Shown here: positions 36,801-48,978 of the stretch, piece by piece
Layout: each line of letters opens with the position of its first letter
Position numbering within the stretch: the first letter of the stretch is position 1
NCBI GenBank assembly: GCA_010279815.1
Contig: QEOQ01000522.1
Span: 220,420-284,419 of the forward strand
DNA from: Brachionus plicatilis
Taxonomy: Eukaryota; Rotifera; Eurotatoria; Ploima; Brachionidae
Direction: 5' to 3'
Length of the DNA: 64,000 bases
The notes under the pieces: model-generated
Database searches by the model: none
Seen by the model: the letters and a program-made list of their open reading frames with translations, nothing else
What the model was told of the DNA's origin: nothing
Program-made: the position numbers and the translations under genes

Positions 36801-38925
36801 GCTAAACTAAGTATGCTTACGTTTATATTAATCGGTAAGGATAGGTAATTTTACGTAAAATTACGAAAGCTTATATTAAAATACGTAACTTTAAGTGAAA
36901 TCGTTCGTAAATACAAACGACCAAAAAAATGAGGATTTTGGGACAAAAAATAAAGATTTCTTTTTCAAAATTTTTAATTTATTTTTTTATGAAAAAATAA
37001 AAAAAAATTTAGCATTCCTTACCTTTTCTTATTAATTTTACGTAAAATTACACAATCTTTGGTAAATTTTTGTAAATTTCATCAAATTAAATTCGGGGAT
37101 CTATCAAAACATAAAAAAAAAATTATAGAATGAAAAATTTAGAATTTTATTTAATATAGAAATGTCAAAATGTAGAAAAATAAAAAAGAGAATTTTAAAA
37201 ATATTTAAATGATAATTATTTCGAAAATTAAAATGTAGAATAGTATATTTTAAACTATAAATCTTACTCTTAAATTAATATAATTAATTAATTATCTAAA
37301 AATAAACAATCAATACCATTAATATGCAATTCAATTGTTTTTGATTCGTATTTTGAAACAATTTTTTTGATTTTTTGATTTTTATCTGATTGAGCTTAAT
37401 ATTTTTATTGTTTTTAATCAATTCTTGAAAAAAAAATTTTTTTAGAAATAAAGATGCGAGTGCTTTGAAAAATTTTTTTTATTTTTTCCTCATTTCCTAA
37501 ATTATTTATTTTTTCTATATTATTTTGATTTTTCTATGTTTTGATTATTTAACATATTTTTTTTTTAGCAATTCTATATTTTTTTTTCTTTGTTTTAATA
37601 TACCTCCAGTAAATTCAAAATTATTTAAATAGACTTAAAATCAAAAAATTTTTTAGAGACATGGTTTTTGTAAACTGATTTTCTCACAAAGCATTTTGTA
37701 TCATGTTCAAGCATCTATATAGAAAAAAAAGTCTAACTACGAATAAATATTTATTAATTTTAAAAATTTATTAATAATGATAATTTTTCTAAAATATTTT
37801 ATGATTTTTTCACTGTAGTTTTTTTTAAGATGTGCGCATTGCAATTTACATTCTTTACGTCCTTTAAACAACGAACATGTCAAAATAATTTATTGAAAAT
37901 AAGAAATTTACTTGTTTTGTAGATTTGAGTTTAATTTTTGGTATACGCCTCTAACCTTTTTAAATTTTTTACTTCCTTCCTACAATTTTTACTTCGCCTC
38001 AGACTCAATTGTTTCATGTTTTTCCCTTTAATTTACAAAATTATTTAAAAAAAAAAACAATAAAGAAAAAGAATAAACAATTTTAAATCGTTAATTCTGA
38101 CATTTCTGCAAGATTATTATCTTGAATTTAAGACTTGACATATTTTTCAAAAGAGTATTTTGGTTCATTTGATTTTCAATAGATGATTTATCAAAAGATT
38201 ATATTCATATCTTTAATTTTTTTAAATTAAATTTGAAAGCAATTCTCTAAACCTGATTTAATGTTTGAAAGAAAAAACTAAACATTAATTTTACTAGAAA
38301 TCATCGTTTAAATAGCGGTGGTCCAAGCTCTAAGAAGTCTTATGTTTTAAAATTAAGTTAAAAAATAGCGTAAATTTTTTCAAAGTATCACGAGACAGGT
38401 CAGAATTAGGATTTTTGACATCTTTATTTATCTATTTGTAAATCAATATCAAGCTGTAACTCATTTAGGTATATGTTAAAAATGGTTTAAATAAAATAAA
38501 GTTTATTTGTAAAAAACATTTCCAAAATTTACTAATTCACTAATTTTTCTTTTTATTTATGAAAAATTATTTTAGAGGGCCAAATAATTAGTTTAAATTA
38601 CCAATTAATCATTTATAGAGACAAAGATATTAAATTGTGCGACCAGATCAAAAATCATCAATGATATTTAATCATCACTCATTTTGGAGATCATTAGTAG
38701 ATGATTAATTTTATTTTTGCACATCAATTGAGATTCATCTCTTTCTATAACAAAATATAAATTATTTTTTAAAAATTTTATTTTACAAAATTAAAATATT
38801 TCAAAGTAAAATTCTTTAGTTTGTTTTTTATTCAAAGGATAAAAAAAGTAAGTTGATTTCATACAAGTTTATAATTATTGATTTAAATTTGTCACCTTTT
38901 TATTAAACATTTAAGCTTTACCTCT
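36801..38925. other. Gene-free AT-rich DNA
   Basis: The stretch holds TTTTACGTAAAATTAC palindromes at about 36850 and 37038, the same motif as near 8.2 kb and 53.1 kb. No genes are visible. Confidence 0.45.
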
Positions 38926-39256
38926 TGGTACAAAAATTAGTTTTAATCAAAAACAAAATATTAAAAATATTAACAAAAACAAAATATTAAAAAATTCCAA
39001 AGCTTAAGTTCTGAAGGACCAAAACATGTTCTATAAATTGTAGCAATTGATACATCCTCTGCACCATCCATTCTGTAAAATTCTGAAAATTGTGAATTTT
39101 GAATATTACATTATTATTAATCCAACTCAACTTTAAGAAGAAGTACAGAGGATGTATCAGTTGGTACAATTTACAGAAAATGTTTTAGTTTGTACTGATT
39201 AAAACTCAGGCGTTTTTAATTTTTTTTTGTTTTTTGTACTAAAATTGACAATTCCC
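38926..39256. mobile_element. MULE-type MITE, diverged copy
   Basis: Two inverted arms share the sequence of the complete element at 48979-49319. The left arm carries AAAGCTTAAGTTCTGAAGGA at about 38999 and TGATACATCCTCTGCACC. The right arm carries GGATGTATCAGTTGGTAC and ends TTGACAATTCCC. The outermost left end is worn, so no target duplication can be read. Confidence 0.6.
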
Positions 39257-39675
39257 GAATAAACCATTCAAATTTTTTAATTTTTACCAAAAAAAGCACA
39301 ATATCCAAAGTAATGGGGTAAGATATTGAGGTACCTAGGTTAATTTCTGAAGAATAGCTGACAAAAGATAGGTTAATGATCTTAATTCCATTTAATCATT
39401 GTACAAAATGATGCAAACCTTGGAACAGAAGGGATTAAATTTTGGGTTTTTGTGCCTTATTTAAAAAGCTCGCCCAGCTAGACCATCTTACAATGTACAA
39501 AAAAAATTTAAGAAAATTATTTAATTAGATTTATTTTTTGGTTATAAAAATAGGTCCAAAATTTTATTTTTTTATCTAAAATTTTTTAATGTTATACACA
39601 AAAATACGAAGTTTTACAAAAATTTTCAATTTTTTGATGCTATAAATTATTTTTAAGGTTTCAAAAAAATGGTAA

Positions 39676-39800
39676 TAGTTTTTAAAGTCTTAGCCCGGAC
39701 TTAAAATTAATTTTAAAAAAATTTAAGTTTTGGACTTGGATTTAAAAAAAAAAAATTTAAAGTCTGGATTTGGACTCGAGACTTGTAACCAACTCCGATT
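39676..39800. mobile_element. Diverged hAT MITE
   Basis: It carries AGCCCGGACTT, TTGGACTTGG and GGACTCGAGACTTG units in the order of the hAT MITE family and ends CAACTCCG. The left terminus is not clear. Confidence 0.5.
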
Positions 39801-40599
39801 TTTATCTTTATATTGATGAACTCTCTCCATAAATCCAATCTTCAATCATCTTTTAAATCTTTAATTTTCTAATAATTATCTAAACCCTCAATTATATGTT
39901 CAAATATCTGCTTTGACTTATAAAATCTGTCTAAAATTCTTATAATTAATAATTTCGTCCTTTTTATTTTTTTAAATCATCTAGATATTTTAGAAATTTT
40001 TATTTTTTACTAAATGACTCATAGCTCAATTATAATATAACTTCTTTTTTTTTTCTTTTAATTCCCTTTGTTGTTCAGTAGAAAACAAACCGATAATTTC
40101 GTTTATGCTGAAATCTAGAGACAATTCTTTTCTAAAAAATCAAAGATTTGACAAGGTTTTTTATTCAATTTTAGTTCTCTAATATAATAATTTGGCATAG
40201 TAAAGCAAAAACTAATTAAAACTAAGAGGAAATTGTTTTTAAAAAGTACAGTTGTCACTCTAATTAAATTTTCCTAATTAAAAATCAAAAATGGCAATAA
40301 AGAATCAGACAAGATATCAAATTAATTTTCTGCAAGACTAAACAAATTTTGAAAAAAGCAAATCGAAGCCTTTTTGAATACCCAAAATAAATTATAATTT
40401 AGAGTAAATAAAATTTTATCGATTTTATGTGAAAAAAAAAATTAAAATGAAAAAAAAAAAGCAGAATACAGTCACAATTTTTAACTTTATTTTTACAATA
40501 AAACATTTAACTTAATTAGAATTTTTGTTGAAATTTAATTTAAAAATAGAATAATTTATGAGTGTCTCCTAAATCGTATGAAAAACATTCAAAGACAAG
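39801..40599. other. Upstream region of the SLC17 gene
   Basis: AT-rich, with no coding sequence. No convincing TATA box is seen close to the start at 40600. Confidence 0.4.
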
Positions 40600-42295
40600 A
40601 TGGAAAATAAGCCTATACTGACAAGCAGCGCTTCTGGATCCATAGCGTCAAGTTCAAACCTTGGCATAATATGCTGCTGGATCAACGCAATCAAAAAGCG
40701 CCACATCCTCACCATTTATTCATTTTTTGGCTTTTTTTTTGCCTACATTTTTCGCGCCAACTTGAGCGTTGCCATTCTTGAAATGTCAAAACAAAACAAA
40801 CCAGTGGCCAATTTGACCCAACAGGAAAACAACACACTCGATTTGCCACAGAGCGAATGGTCACCACTGCTACAAGGCTACATCTTGTCGTCTTTTTTCT
40901 ACGGCTATATACTCACACAAATTCCGGCCGCCTACTTAACTAGCCGGTACGGTGGACGCAACCTGTTTGGTGCGGGGGTGGGTCTGAGCGCTCTGCTTTG
41001 TCTGGCCATGCCTCTGGCGGCCTACATTGGACCCAGTTATCTCATGGCCATCCGAATTCTGCAAGGTCTTTGCCAAGGATTCATATACCCGGCCATGCAC
41101 TGTCTTTGGTCCAAGTGGTGTCCGCCCAATGAGCGCTCCAGACTGGCCACTTTCGCTCTGTCCGGCTCCTACATCGGCTCCGTGACCGCCCTCAGCTCTG
41201 GCGGACTCATCACCATCTACCTAAACTGGCAATCAATTTTCTACATTTTTGGTAGCTGGATTTTTTTTCTTCCCAATTAAAAAATTTTAACCCTTGTCTC
41301 AAAGGTGTTCTGGGCTTAATATGGTCAGTCTTTTGGTTTTTGAACGTGTACGAATCGCCCTCTGAACACCAGCATATTTCATGCGAGGAAAAAAATTGCA
41401 TCGAGTCAACTCTAAATTTTGTAATAATAAATAAATTAAAAATTTTTTTTTTTTTTTAATTTTAAATTTTATTTTTAGACTGATTACAGTTGTATACCAT
41501 GGTCAAAAATTTTGCGCTCAGCGCCCGTCTGGGCCATAGTGATAGCTCATTTTGGTAATTGATTAATTTAGTGAGTTGGAAAAAGGAATTGATTTAAAAA
41601 AAAAATTTTTTTTTTCTCAAGCTGAAAATTGGGGATTTTATACCATGTTGACAGAGATGCCCACATTTTTGTCAGATGTTTTAAATTTTCAAATAGATGA
41701 GGCAGGCGTATTGTCCGCATTGCCATACTTGATAATGGCCAAGGTGTTGTACTTTTCCGGATGCGTTTCGGACAAACTAGTGGACCAAAAATTGGACTAT
41801 ACTCAGGTGAGGAAGATTTTTTGCTGTGCTGGTTTTGTGCTCCAAGCGTTATTCATGTTTGCCATGACACTGACCATCAATCGGACATTGCTGATCATTT
41901 TTTTGACTTTGTCAATTGGTTTCGGGGGGATGCCGTGGTCGGCATTTGGCGTAAATCACCTAGACATTGGTGCCGGCTACGCCAATGTTCTGATGTCCAT
42001 TACAAACACATTTGCCACTCTGGCTGGGATTATCAGTCCAACTCTGACCGGTCATTTGATCGAGGACAAGACTAAGGCCGAATGGAATGATGTCTTCAAT
42101 ATCTCGGCGGTGATCTTTCTGATAGGAGCCATATTTTACTATTTTCTGGGAACCGGTGAGGTACAGCACTGGGCGATTGGCACCAAAGAATTTGAGAATC
42201 CTGCATCAAGCAATTACAATGATTTTTCCAGAAACAGCACCTTTTCTGTAAGTGAAGTCAACAATGATCAAGAAAATTCCAAAGTAAATAAATGA
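40600..42295 (+). CDS. SLC17A5: SLC17-family anion/sialic acid transporter (sialin-like)
   Basis: Four exons, 40600-41251, 41305-41420, 41479-41554 and 41622-42295, with matching phases (1, 0, 1), give 505 aa. Twelve membrane segments are expected for this MFS family. Typical SLC17 blocks are RANLSVAILEM after the first segment, GYILTQIPAAYLTSRYGGR, RILQGLCQGFIYPAMHCLW, NWQSIFYIFG, then WGFYTMLTEMPTFL and NTFATLAGIISPTLTGHL. Members move sialic acid, acidic amino acids or phosphate from lysosomes or into vesicles, coupled to H+ or Na+. Sialin-like is the best general call, but the substrate cannot be told from sequence. Introns 1-3 are 53-67 bp. A poly(A)-like AATAAA at about 42440 sits inside the first tandem repeat unit, so the 3' UTR probably runs into that repeat. 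Confidence 0.88.
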
Positions 42296-42390
42296 CAATC
42301 TTCTCAATTTTTTCTAGTCAGACTTTTTTGTCAAAAATTATCTATCTATTTTTCTAAGCATAAAAATGTGTTTTTTATTTTTAACTTAAA

Positions 42391-43066
42391 AATGTCTTTT
42401 TTATTTCAATTGTTTTAAATGTAACACCAATTAAGAGTTAAATAAAAAAATTTATTAAGAATTTAAGTTTTTGAAATTTTATTTTCTAAATTCAAATTTT
42501 GATCTTTGAAAAAAAATTTTAAGCTTAGATAATTATGACTAGAAAAGACATGCGCAGAATGTCTTTTTTATCTAATTTGTTTAAAATGTAACTTTAATTA
42601 AGAGTCAAATAGAAAAATTTATTAAAAATTTAAGTCTTTGAAATTTTTTTTAATCAAATCTTTGAAAAAAAATATTCAAAAATGTTTAGGCTTTGATAAT
42701 TATGACTAGCAAAGACATGCGCAGAATGTCTTTTTTATTTAAATTGTTTTAAATGTAACTATAATTAAGAATTAAATAGAAAAATTTATTAAAAATTTAA
42801 GTCTTTGTAAATTTTTTTAAAATTCAAATCATTGAAAAAAATTTTCCAAAAAATTTTTGAAATCTTGATAATTATGGCTAGCAAAGACAAGCGCAGAATA
42901 TCTTTTTTATTTCAATTGATTTAAATGTAACACCAATTTAGAGTTAAATAGAAAAATTTATTAAAAATTTAAGTCTTTGAAAATTTTTTTAAAATTCAAA
43001 TCATTGAAAAAAAAATATTCAAAAATGTTTAAGCTTTGATAATTATGACTAGCAAATCCATGCGCA
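42391..43066. repeat. Four tandem repeats of about 168 bp
   Basis: Units start at 42391, 42558, 42725 and 42897 and measure 167, 167, 172 and 170 bp. Each begins near AATGTCTTTTTTAT and ends with GATAATTATGACTAG...AAGACATGCGCAG. The units differ by scattered substitutions and small indels, so the array is not brand new. It fills the space between the SLC17 stop and the promoter of the secreted Tyr-rich gene. Confidence 0.88.
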
Positions 43067-43139
43067 ATACTTTTCATTTTGATTTATCAAGGCTCATGTT
43101 CAAAACCACTGCAGTCTAAAGCACGAAGCCCACACAGGG

Positions 43140-43146
43140 TATAAAT
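43140..43146 (+). promoter_or_regulatory. TATA box of the Tyr-rich secreted protein gene
   Basis: TATAAAT lies 42 bp before the ATG at 43182, so transcription would start near 43170 and leave a 5' UTR of only about 10-15 nt. It is one of few clear TATA boxes next to a gene here and fits a strongly or tissue-specifically expressed gene. Confidence 0.6.
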
Positions 43147-43181
43147 CAAGCTGAATAGTTTCGAATAGAAATCATTTGAAA

Positions 43182-43679
43182 ATGAAATTTTTAGTGATAG
43201 TTTTGGCTTTAGGATTTGTTTTAGCTTCAGCTTATCCATATGGCAACATGGGTTATGGTTCTGGTAATGGTATGCTCGGCTCAGGACTCAATATGATGAA
43301 TCAATATGGCGGAATGGGAGTCAACAGACGCAGGTATAACAGGCGACCGGCAAATCGCTATTACATGGCTGATTATGATGACAATTATTATGACGACGAT
43401 GAATACTACTACGACAGCTATGAAGATTATGAATGGAGACCGATGCATAGAAGGAGAAATGGTGGTGCCATGTATGGAAGACAGAGAGGCCACTATGGAT
43501 CAGACAGTTATGAACCTTACACAGAGGCTAGTCGACCAATGTACGACAAGACAAGCAGACAACACTCAAGCTCGTATAATGACAAAAGCTACAAACACAA
43601 AAAAGACTCTTATAAATCTGAGCCTTATGCCAGTACCTATAAAAGCAGTCAAGACTACAACAAATATCAACCGTACTAA
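43182..43679 (+). CDS. Small secreted Tyr/Asp/Gly-rich protein
   Basis: Single-exon ORF of 165 aa starting at the ATG at 43182. The first 17 residues (MKFLVIVLALGFVLASA) form a clear signal peptide before YPYGNMGYG. The mature chain is low-complexity in blocks: Gly/Met/Tyr-rich, then Arg-rich (NRRRYNRRPANR), then an acidic Tyr block (DDNYYDDDEYYYDSYEDYEW), a basic Gly/Arg block, and a Lys/Ser/Tyr tail. There are no cysteines. I know no specific family. Such Tyr-rich secreted proteins occur in cuticle, shell matrix, silk and underwater adhesives, where Tyr may be crosslinked, oxidised or sulfated. That role is inference. A TATA box and the tandem repeat array lie just upstream, and an AATAAA follows at about 43712. 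Confidence 0.75.
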   Translation: MKFLVIVLALGFVLASAYPYGNMGYGSGNGMLGSGLNMMNQYGGMGVNRRRYNRRPANRYYMADYDDNYYDDDEYYYDSYEDYEWRPMHRRRNGGAMYGRQRGHYGSDSYEPYTEASRPMYDKTSRQHSSSYNDKSYKHKKDSYKSEPYASTYKSSQDYNKYQPY

Positions 43680-43739
43680 GATTTTTTAGTTTTAATTTGT
43701 TTTGCTGAGAGAATAAATATTTTAGTTTATTTTTTTTTA

Positions 43740-44629
43740 ATGTTGAATTTTATTTGACCACCTCTTTAGCTTGGTTTTGATTTAATTGTTTATTCTAAAC
43801 TTTTATCTAAATTTTCTTCTGAAAAATTTCGACTGCTTTTTTTGGGTACCTACATTAAGTCAAGCCAAAAAATTTTTTTTTTAAAAATTCACCAAGTTAG
43901 TGGGAATTTTTTTTTCACTAAAATTTTGAATACAACTCTTTGGCTCATAAAATCAATAAATCTTTTAGCCTATTCAAAAAACTTGGAAAATTTTACATTG
44001 AAATCCAAAATTATTTAAATTATTCAAAATTTTTGACTTAAGCAAATTTGAAATTTATGTTCAAACACTTTTAGAACTTGATTTTTTTATTAAAATATTT
44101 TTTAAAATATATTGGAAAAAAATATTTTTTTGAAATTTAGTTTAAACTAATTTCGATTTGTCTGCATCAGATAATTAAAAATTTAGAATCTAAATTTTAG
44201 TTCAATTATCATAATAAGAGGAATAAATTATAGTTAACATTATCAAAAAAATTCAAGCTGAAAAATAATTAAAATTAAAAAAATTTTTTAAATTTTAAAA
44301 TTTTTACAAAAAATAAACCAAACTGAACCAATTTTGAGTGCACATTCTAAAGACAGATATTTATATAAAAATATGATGGTTCTAAGATGTATTAAGCAGA
44401 AACAGCCTATCTATGACACCTTTATCTATTAGTGAAACCTTTCTTCCAAGGGGTTGTCCCTAAAATGCGGAATCGGAACGAAATAACTTACAATGCGGAA
44501 GCGAAACACAAAATTCTTTTCTATTTTTTATTTATTTAAAAAAATTTAATTGCGAGTTTTCGTTTGAAAAAAATATTTCTTATTTAAGTCTTAATAAAAC
44601 CATAGAATAACTTGAATCAGTTGTTGTCT
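43740..44629. other. Gene-free AT-rich DNA
   Basis: No coding sequence or repeat structure is apparent in this stretch. Confidence 0.45.
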
Positions 44630-44716
44630 GGCATTGGAATTTTGGCACAAAAAACAAAAATAAAAAATTTGAAAATTGGAAATACCAAAGCTTAAGTTCT
44701 GACGGACCGATACAAA
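44630..44716. mobile_element. Single arm of the MULE-type MITE
   Basis: It starts GGCATTGGAATTTTGGCAC and runs to AAAGCTTAAGTTCTGACGGA, matching the left arm of the element at 48979-49319. No right arm follows. Confidence 0.55.
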
Positions 44717-46199
44717 GTAAATTGTTCCCATTTTCTTTTATTCTCCATATTTACTTTGATATGAATTAATTCCCTTTTATTTTAATTTATTCCCTTTTGA
44801 AATCGTTCCCGAATTAGAAAAAAAAATTTTATTAAGACAGATTAAAGTCAACAGGATTTTATTCCCTTTTTTTTTATTTCCGAAAAAAGTAGAACGTTTA
44901 GGTTTAGGATTAGGGCAATAGCCTGTATGAGTCTGTTGTAGAGCCCTGGTTCAAGAAAGAAAGAAAAATTGAAGTTAGACTTTTTAAATCATATTTGTGA
45001 GACTAAGCCCGGGTGGAGCTCTGGTTTAGGGACCCGGGTATGTAGGAGTAAAGAGAGCTTTTAATATATAATTATCAATAAAAATCAAAATGAATTTGTT
45101 CCCGAAGTTTTTTATTTATTTTTCTTTCCTTTTTTTGATTTAACATTTACAAAATAACAATTTTAAGGGATATTTCTTGCGATGAAATCAAATTAGTTTT
45201 TTGGACACAAATTGAAATCTGAATAAATAGAAAATTTGAAAAGACGATTGAAAAAGTTGTATATTCGAATAAAATCTTGAATATAAGATCAATTTGAATT
45301 TACATTTGATTTATTTTTATTTTTGAAATTAAATTCGAAAATTTTCTATTTTTTAAACTAAAATTCGAACTTTATTTTAAAAAACAACTTGAATTTTAGT
45401 AAATTCAACTGATTATTTAAAAATATTGAAATTTGAATAAAAAATTTGAATAGTTAGTTTTTTGGTACTCTTGTAGCGTTGGTTTAATCAGAATAACTAT
45501 TTTCTGGTGGCGGGTTAGGTGGATGGGACTTTCGTAATCCAAAAAATGTTAGAATTGTGTTGACTTGTGAAAATCTGGCAAACTTTTGGTATCCGAATTC
45601 AAATTCAATTTATTTTAATTTAAATTTTTTTTCAATTATTAAATTGAATATTTTTTATATTTATTTTTTGATCCAAAAATTTTTTATTTTCAAATTTTAA
45701 TATGAATATTTTAGAAATTATATTTTCAATTAAAATTAATTAATTTTCAAGTATATTATTCAAAATTATTTATATTCAAAAATTAAATTCAAACCTTATT
45801 TTCATTCAAAATGCTACTTAAAGATCTTAAAGATCGGTTCGAATATGCATATTCGTTTCTGTCATTAGATATTTAACAACACTTGGAACTAGTTGAGATA
45901 ATCGTTCCAATATTGTGCAGCATAACCAGAGAGAAAAAAAAATGCGCGAGTAATTATTGGAGAATTAGGAACATTAAAAAAGGATTCAATTAAAATCTTG
46001 AAATACTTCCTGGTCACCCATCAGCTAGTATAGTGCAAAAGATCACACTTATGGGCACTGACAATATCCTTTGAAAGGTGCCTAGTTTAAACCACTTTGA
46101 TCTCAGGTTAAGATCTAGTTTAATATTTAACGGTATTGTGAAATTCAAATACAAATTGAAAAAAAATTCTTCCTTTTTTGATGAATTAAAATTAAAGTT
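44717..46199. other. Intergenic DNA, no gene
   Basis: It includes a slightly GC-richer patch (44890-45060) with the paired phrases AGAGCCCTGGTTCAAG and GGAGCTCTGGTTTAGG, whose meaning is unclear. A segment near 45995-46060 shares a short stretch with the 5S rRNA box C on the minus strand (see rejected items). Confidence 0.35.
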
Positions 46200-46279
46200 A
46201 ATAAAATATACTTAAAAGATACTGTGTAACATACTTTGGTGCACCTTTTTTACCTAAAATATTCACCATTACATTAGAA

Positions 46280-46870
46280 CATTCACCTACTGGAATGTCA
46301 ATACATTCAGAACACTGTACACAACATATGTGAGACCTCATCTTGAATACGCGGCACCAGTCTGGAACCCGTACAAGTAAATATGATCGAAAAGGTACAA
46401 CGAAGGGCAACAAAATTGGTGCCGGGCTTGAAAAAATTTGATTATGAGACACGACTTGGGAAAATTGGTTTGACAACACTAGAGAAAAGAAGAGAAAGGG
46501 GTGATCTGATTCAATTTTACAAGATAAACAATGGTATCAACAAAATTAACTGGTTTCATTCAGTCAAGTCGATTATTTCAATTAATACAACTGGTCCTGC
46601 ATCGAATATTAGAGGACACAAACAAAGACTTGAGAGACAATTAACAAGAAACTGTGAACAAAGGCATAATTTCTTTGTAAATCGTATTGTACCAAATTGG
46701 AACAACATATAAAGTCAAACAGTTGAAGCAAAGACGACAAATCATTTTAAAAATCTTTTGGACTCTAACGGGACATAAATTTAAAGACAGCTGATAAAGT
46801 GTGGTCGTGCGACTCATACTACAACAAGTTAAAACTTGTAGCAGCTCATTATTATTATTATTATTAAAAT
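46280..46870 (+). pseudogene. LINE 3' fragment (C-terminal RT ORF, hairpin and ATT tail)
   Basis: Plus-strand reading gives FTYWNVNTFRTLYTTYVRPH and then YAAPVWNPY, followed by a stop and frame change. It continues from 46383 as IEKVQRRATKLVPGLKKFDY, RRERGDLIQFYKI and NFFVNRIVPNWNNI. These are the usual blocks at the C-terminus of CR1/Jockey-like LINEs. The fragment ends with a hairpin (CTACAACAAG...CTTGTAGC) and an (ATT)n tract at 46847-46866, a typical 3' end. It is truncated at the 5' side. Confidence 0.75.
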
Positions 46871-46984
46871 AAAATAATTGTTTTCTTTTTTTTAAATAAA
46901 TTAAACCAATTATCAATTCGAATCTTATTGATAGTCAACCATTATCGAAAGAGAGCATTTTAGAGGACCACAATTATTCACAAT

Positions 46985-47730
46985 AAAATGGCAAGCAAAA
47001 AATAGTTTTTTAAAGAATGGATCGACAAAAATAATGGATGGTATGAAGGTTTTGTTGAGGGTATTTGTTATCCATCTACAAGCAATGGTCTCGAATCAAG
47101 TCATGACAAGACCAAAGATACAATCAACAGAAAAAGACTAGGCCTTATTGAGTTTCTAAACGAATGTCGAATAAATTATTAATTATTACGAAAGAATTAC
47201 AACGATTAATCAAGAAACAAATGAACAAATAGAAATCGATAATGTCAATATCAAAAAATTCCATAAAGAACCTGTTATTGAAAATAAAGAACTTTTAGAT
47301 GCTTATGACTGGAACAAACTCGGAAAAAAGATTCAAAAGGTTCGAAGTGGTAATGAAACAAATCTTTCAAGAGAAGAATGCAAACAATTTTTACAACGCC
47401 TTGAAACAACACCATGGAATTATTTCGACGTTATGATCGAAGACATAAAAAGCATCTATTTGATCAAGTTTAACAACGATGATTGGAAAAACAGCATTTG
47501 TGCATGTAGTTTTTGGCTAAAGGTTTACAAATGTTGGAACATAATAGCAATCGCTTATAGTTTGAAAATTTTAAATTTAAATCATTTATTTATGGATCTC
47601 CCATTTAGCAACAAACGTAAAAAAGGTGCTAAAAAAAAACTGCCAAAAGTTTACAACATCAGCCGTCTGATTTAGTTTCTGATGAAGAACTAGGAATCGA
47701 AGATGATGTTCCTCTTCCAAGCTAAAGTGC
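46985..47730 (+). pseudogene. MULE (Mutator-like) transposase relic
   Basis: About 47011-47180 reads FVEGICYPSTSNGLESSHDK and then RLGLIEFLNECRINY, the W-Y-E-G...P-T-N-N-G-L-E block typical of MULE transposases. About 47235-47560 continues with ELLDAYDWNKLGKKIQKV and a SWIM-like finger (ICACSFWLKVYKCWN). The finger keeps C-x-C and the third Cys, but the final His is replaced (CWN), so it is degenerate. A basic KRKKGAKKK tail follows. Frame breaks occur near 47180 and 47590-47650. A MULE-type MITE lies 1.2 kb away. Confidence 0.65.
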
Positions 47731-47844
47731 TTTTGTTTTGCTGACAACCAGTTCTAAATCTCAGGCAAGTAATATCAATCAAAATACTTGAAAAACTTGC
47801 GGTAATCAATTAAAAAAAATTAAATGCTTTTATTTTAGTAGATG

Positions 47845-48978
47845 TAGTAGTAATAAATGTATGGGCAGCTTCTGCCTAGTGTTACACTTTACAGCCCTGA
47901 AACTAATAAATGATAAATAATTATATCCACTTGTCCAATCTTGTTTCAAAAACGTTTTAGCTTCGTGATTCAACTATCATCCTTGGTAGCTGATTCCAAG
48001 TTTTGGACACTCTATTCATAAAGAAATGATGTATATTTGAGTTGCTAGTGATCTCTCGCACTATCTTTTGATTGTGGCTTCTCAAATTCAATGTACTTGA
48101 CGGTGTGTTGTCAAAGAAGGGCCAATTTATTTGTTCTGATCCGCGGGACAGCTTAAATTGTTGAGTTAAATCACCTCTCGTTCTGCGCGTTACTAGATCT
48201 GAAAATCCAGCTCTGTGCATTCGCTCGTCGTAGCCAAGGTGTCTTAGGCCGTTTATTGATCTTAGAGCTCTTTTTTGAACCTTTTCAATTTGCCTAATCG
48301 ATTTCTTGAAGCGAGGATTCCATACTGGTGCTGCAAACTCCAAATGCGGTCATATAAAGGTTGGATATATAATTTTTGCTATGTGACTGTCAAAATTATT
48401 GAAGGTATTTAACATCATACCGAGAATACGATTTGCTTTTGAAGCTATTTTTTCTGAGTGTATATTGAATTTTCCATTTGATGATATTATAACCCCAAGG
48501 TCTCTTTCATCAGTCGTCTCTTCAACATTTACAGTTTCGCCGGTGTTTTGATCAGTGAGAAAATACTTTTGTTTACCTTTTCCTAAATGCATTATTTTAC
48601 ATTTCTTGCAATTTAGGCTCATTTTCCATAATCTGCGCCATTCTTGCAATGCGTTTATTTCACCTTGAAGTGAGTAATCAAATGCATCTCTCAGAATCTT
48701 AAAAATCTTTGTGTCATCCGCGTACAGAAGACAATCTCTCAATTTATCTGGCAAGTCATTTATAAATATGATGAAAAGAATTGGTCCTAAAACAGAACCT
48801 TGATGTACGCCGCTAGTGACTGGCTTAAATTATGATTTAATGTCCCCCATGACTACTCTCTGTGATCTCCCAATCAACAAGTCTAACAACCAATCGAGCA
48901 ATTTCCTACTTATGCCGATCTCTTTAAGCTTAAAGAGCAGCTTTGGATGGGAAACTCTATCAAAGGTTTGTATTAACA
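47845..48978 (-). pseudogene. LINE RT fragment, 5'-truncated, degenerate
   Basis: Minus-strand order: TFDRVSHPKLLFKLKEIGIS (about 48965), LLDWLLDLLIGRSQRVVMGD, SGVHQGSVLGP, then CLLYADDTKIFKIL (48754-48350, catalytic YADD present), EERDLGVIISS-like block, and from 48343 EFAAPVWNPRFKKSI to SKTWNQLPRM. The order is that of a CR1/Jockey-type RT. At least one frame change near 48346 and one around 48790-48830 break it. The 3' end lies near 47845. The 5' end is where a MULE MITE has inserted. Confidence 0.75.

Noticed and set aside
45990..46065. Possible 5S rRNA gene on the minus strand
   Set aside because: GATGGGTGACC and a nearby TACTAG recall 5S box C, but the rest of the molecule (box A, paired ends, full length) does not fit. 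At most it is a degenerate 5S-derived SINE scrap.
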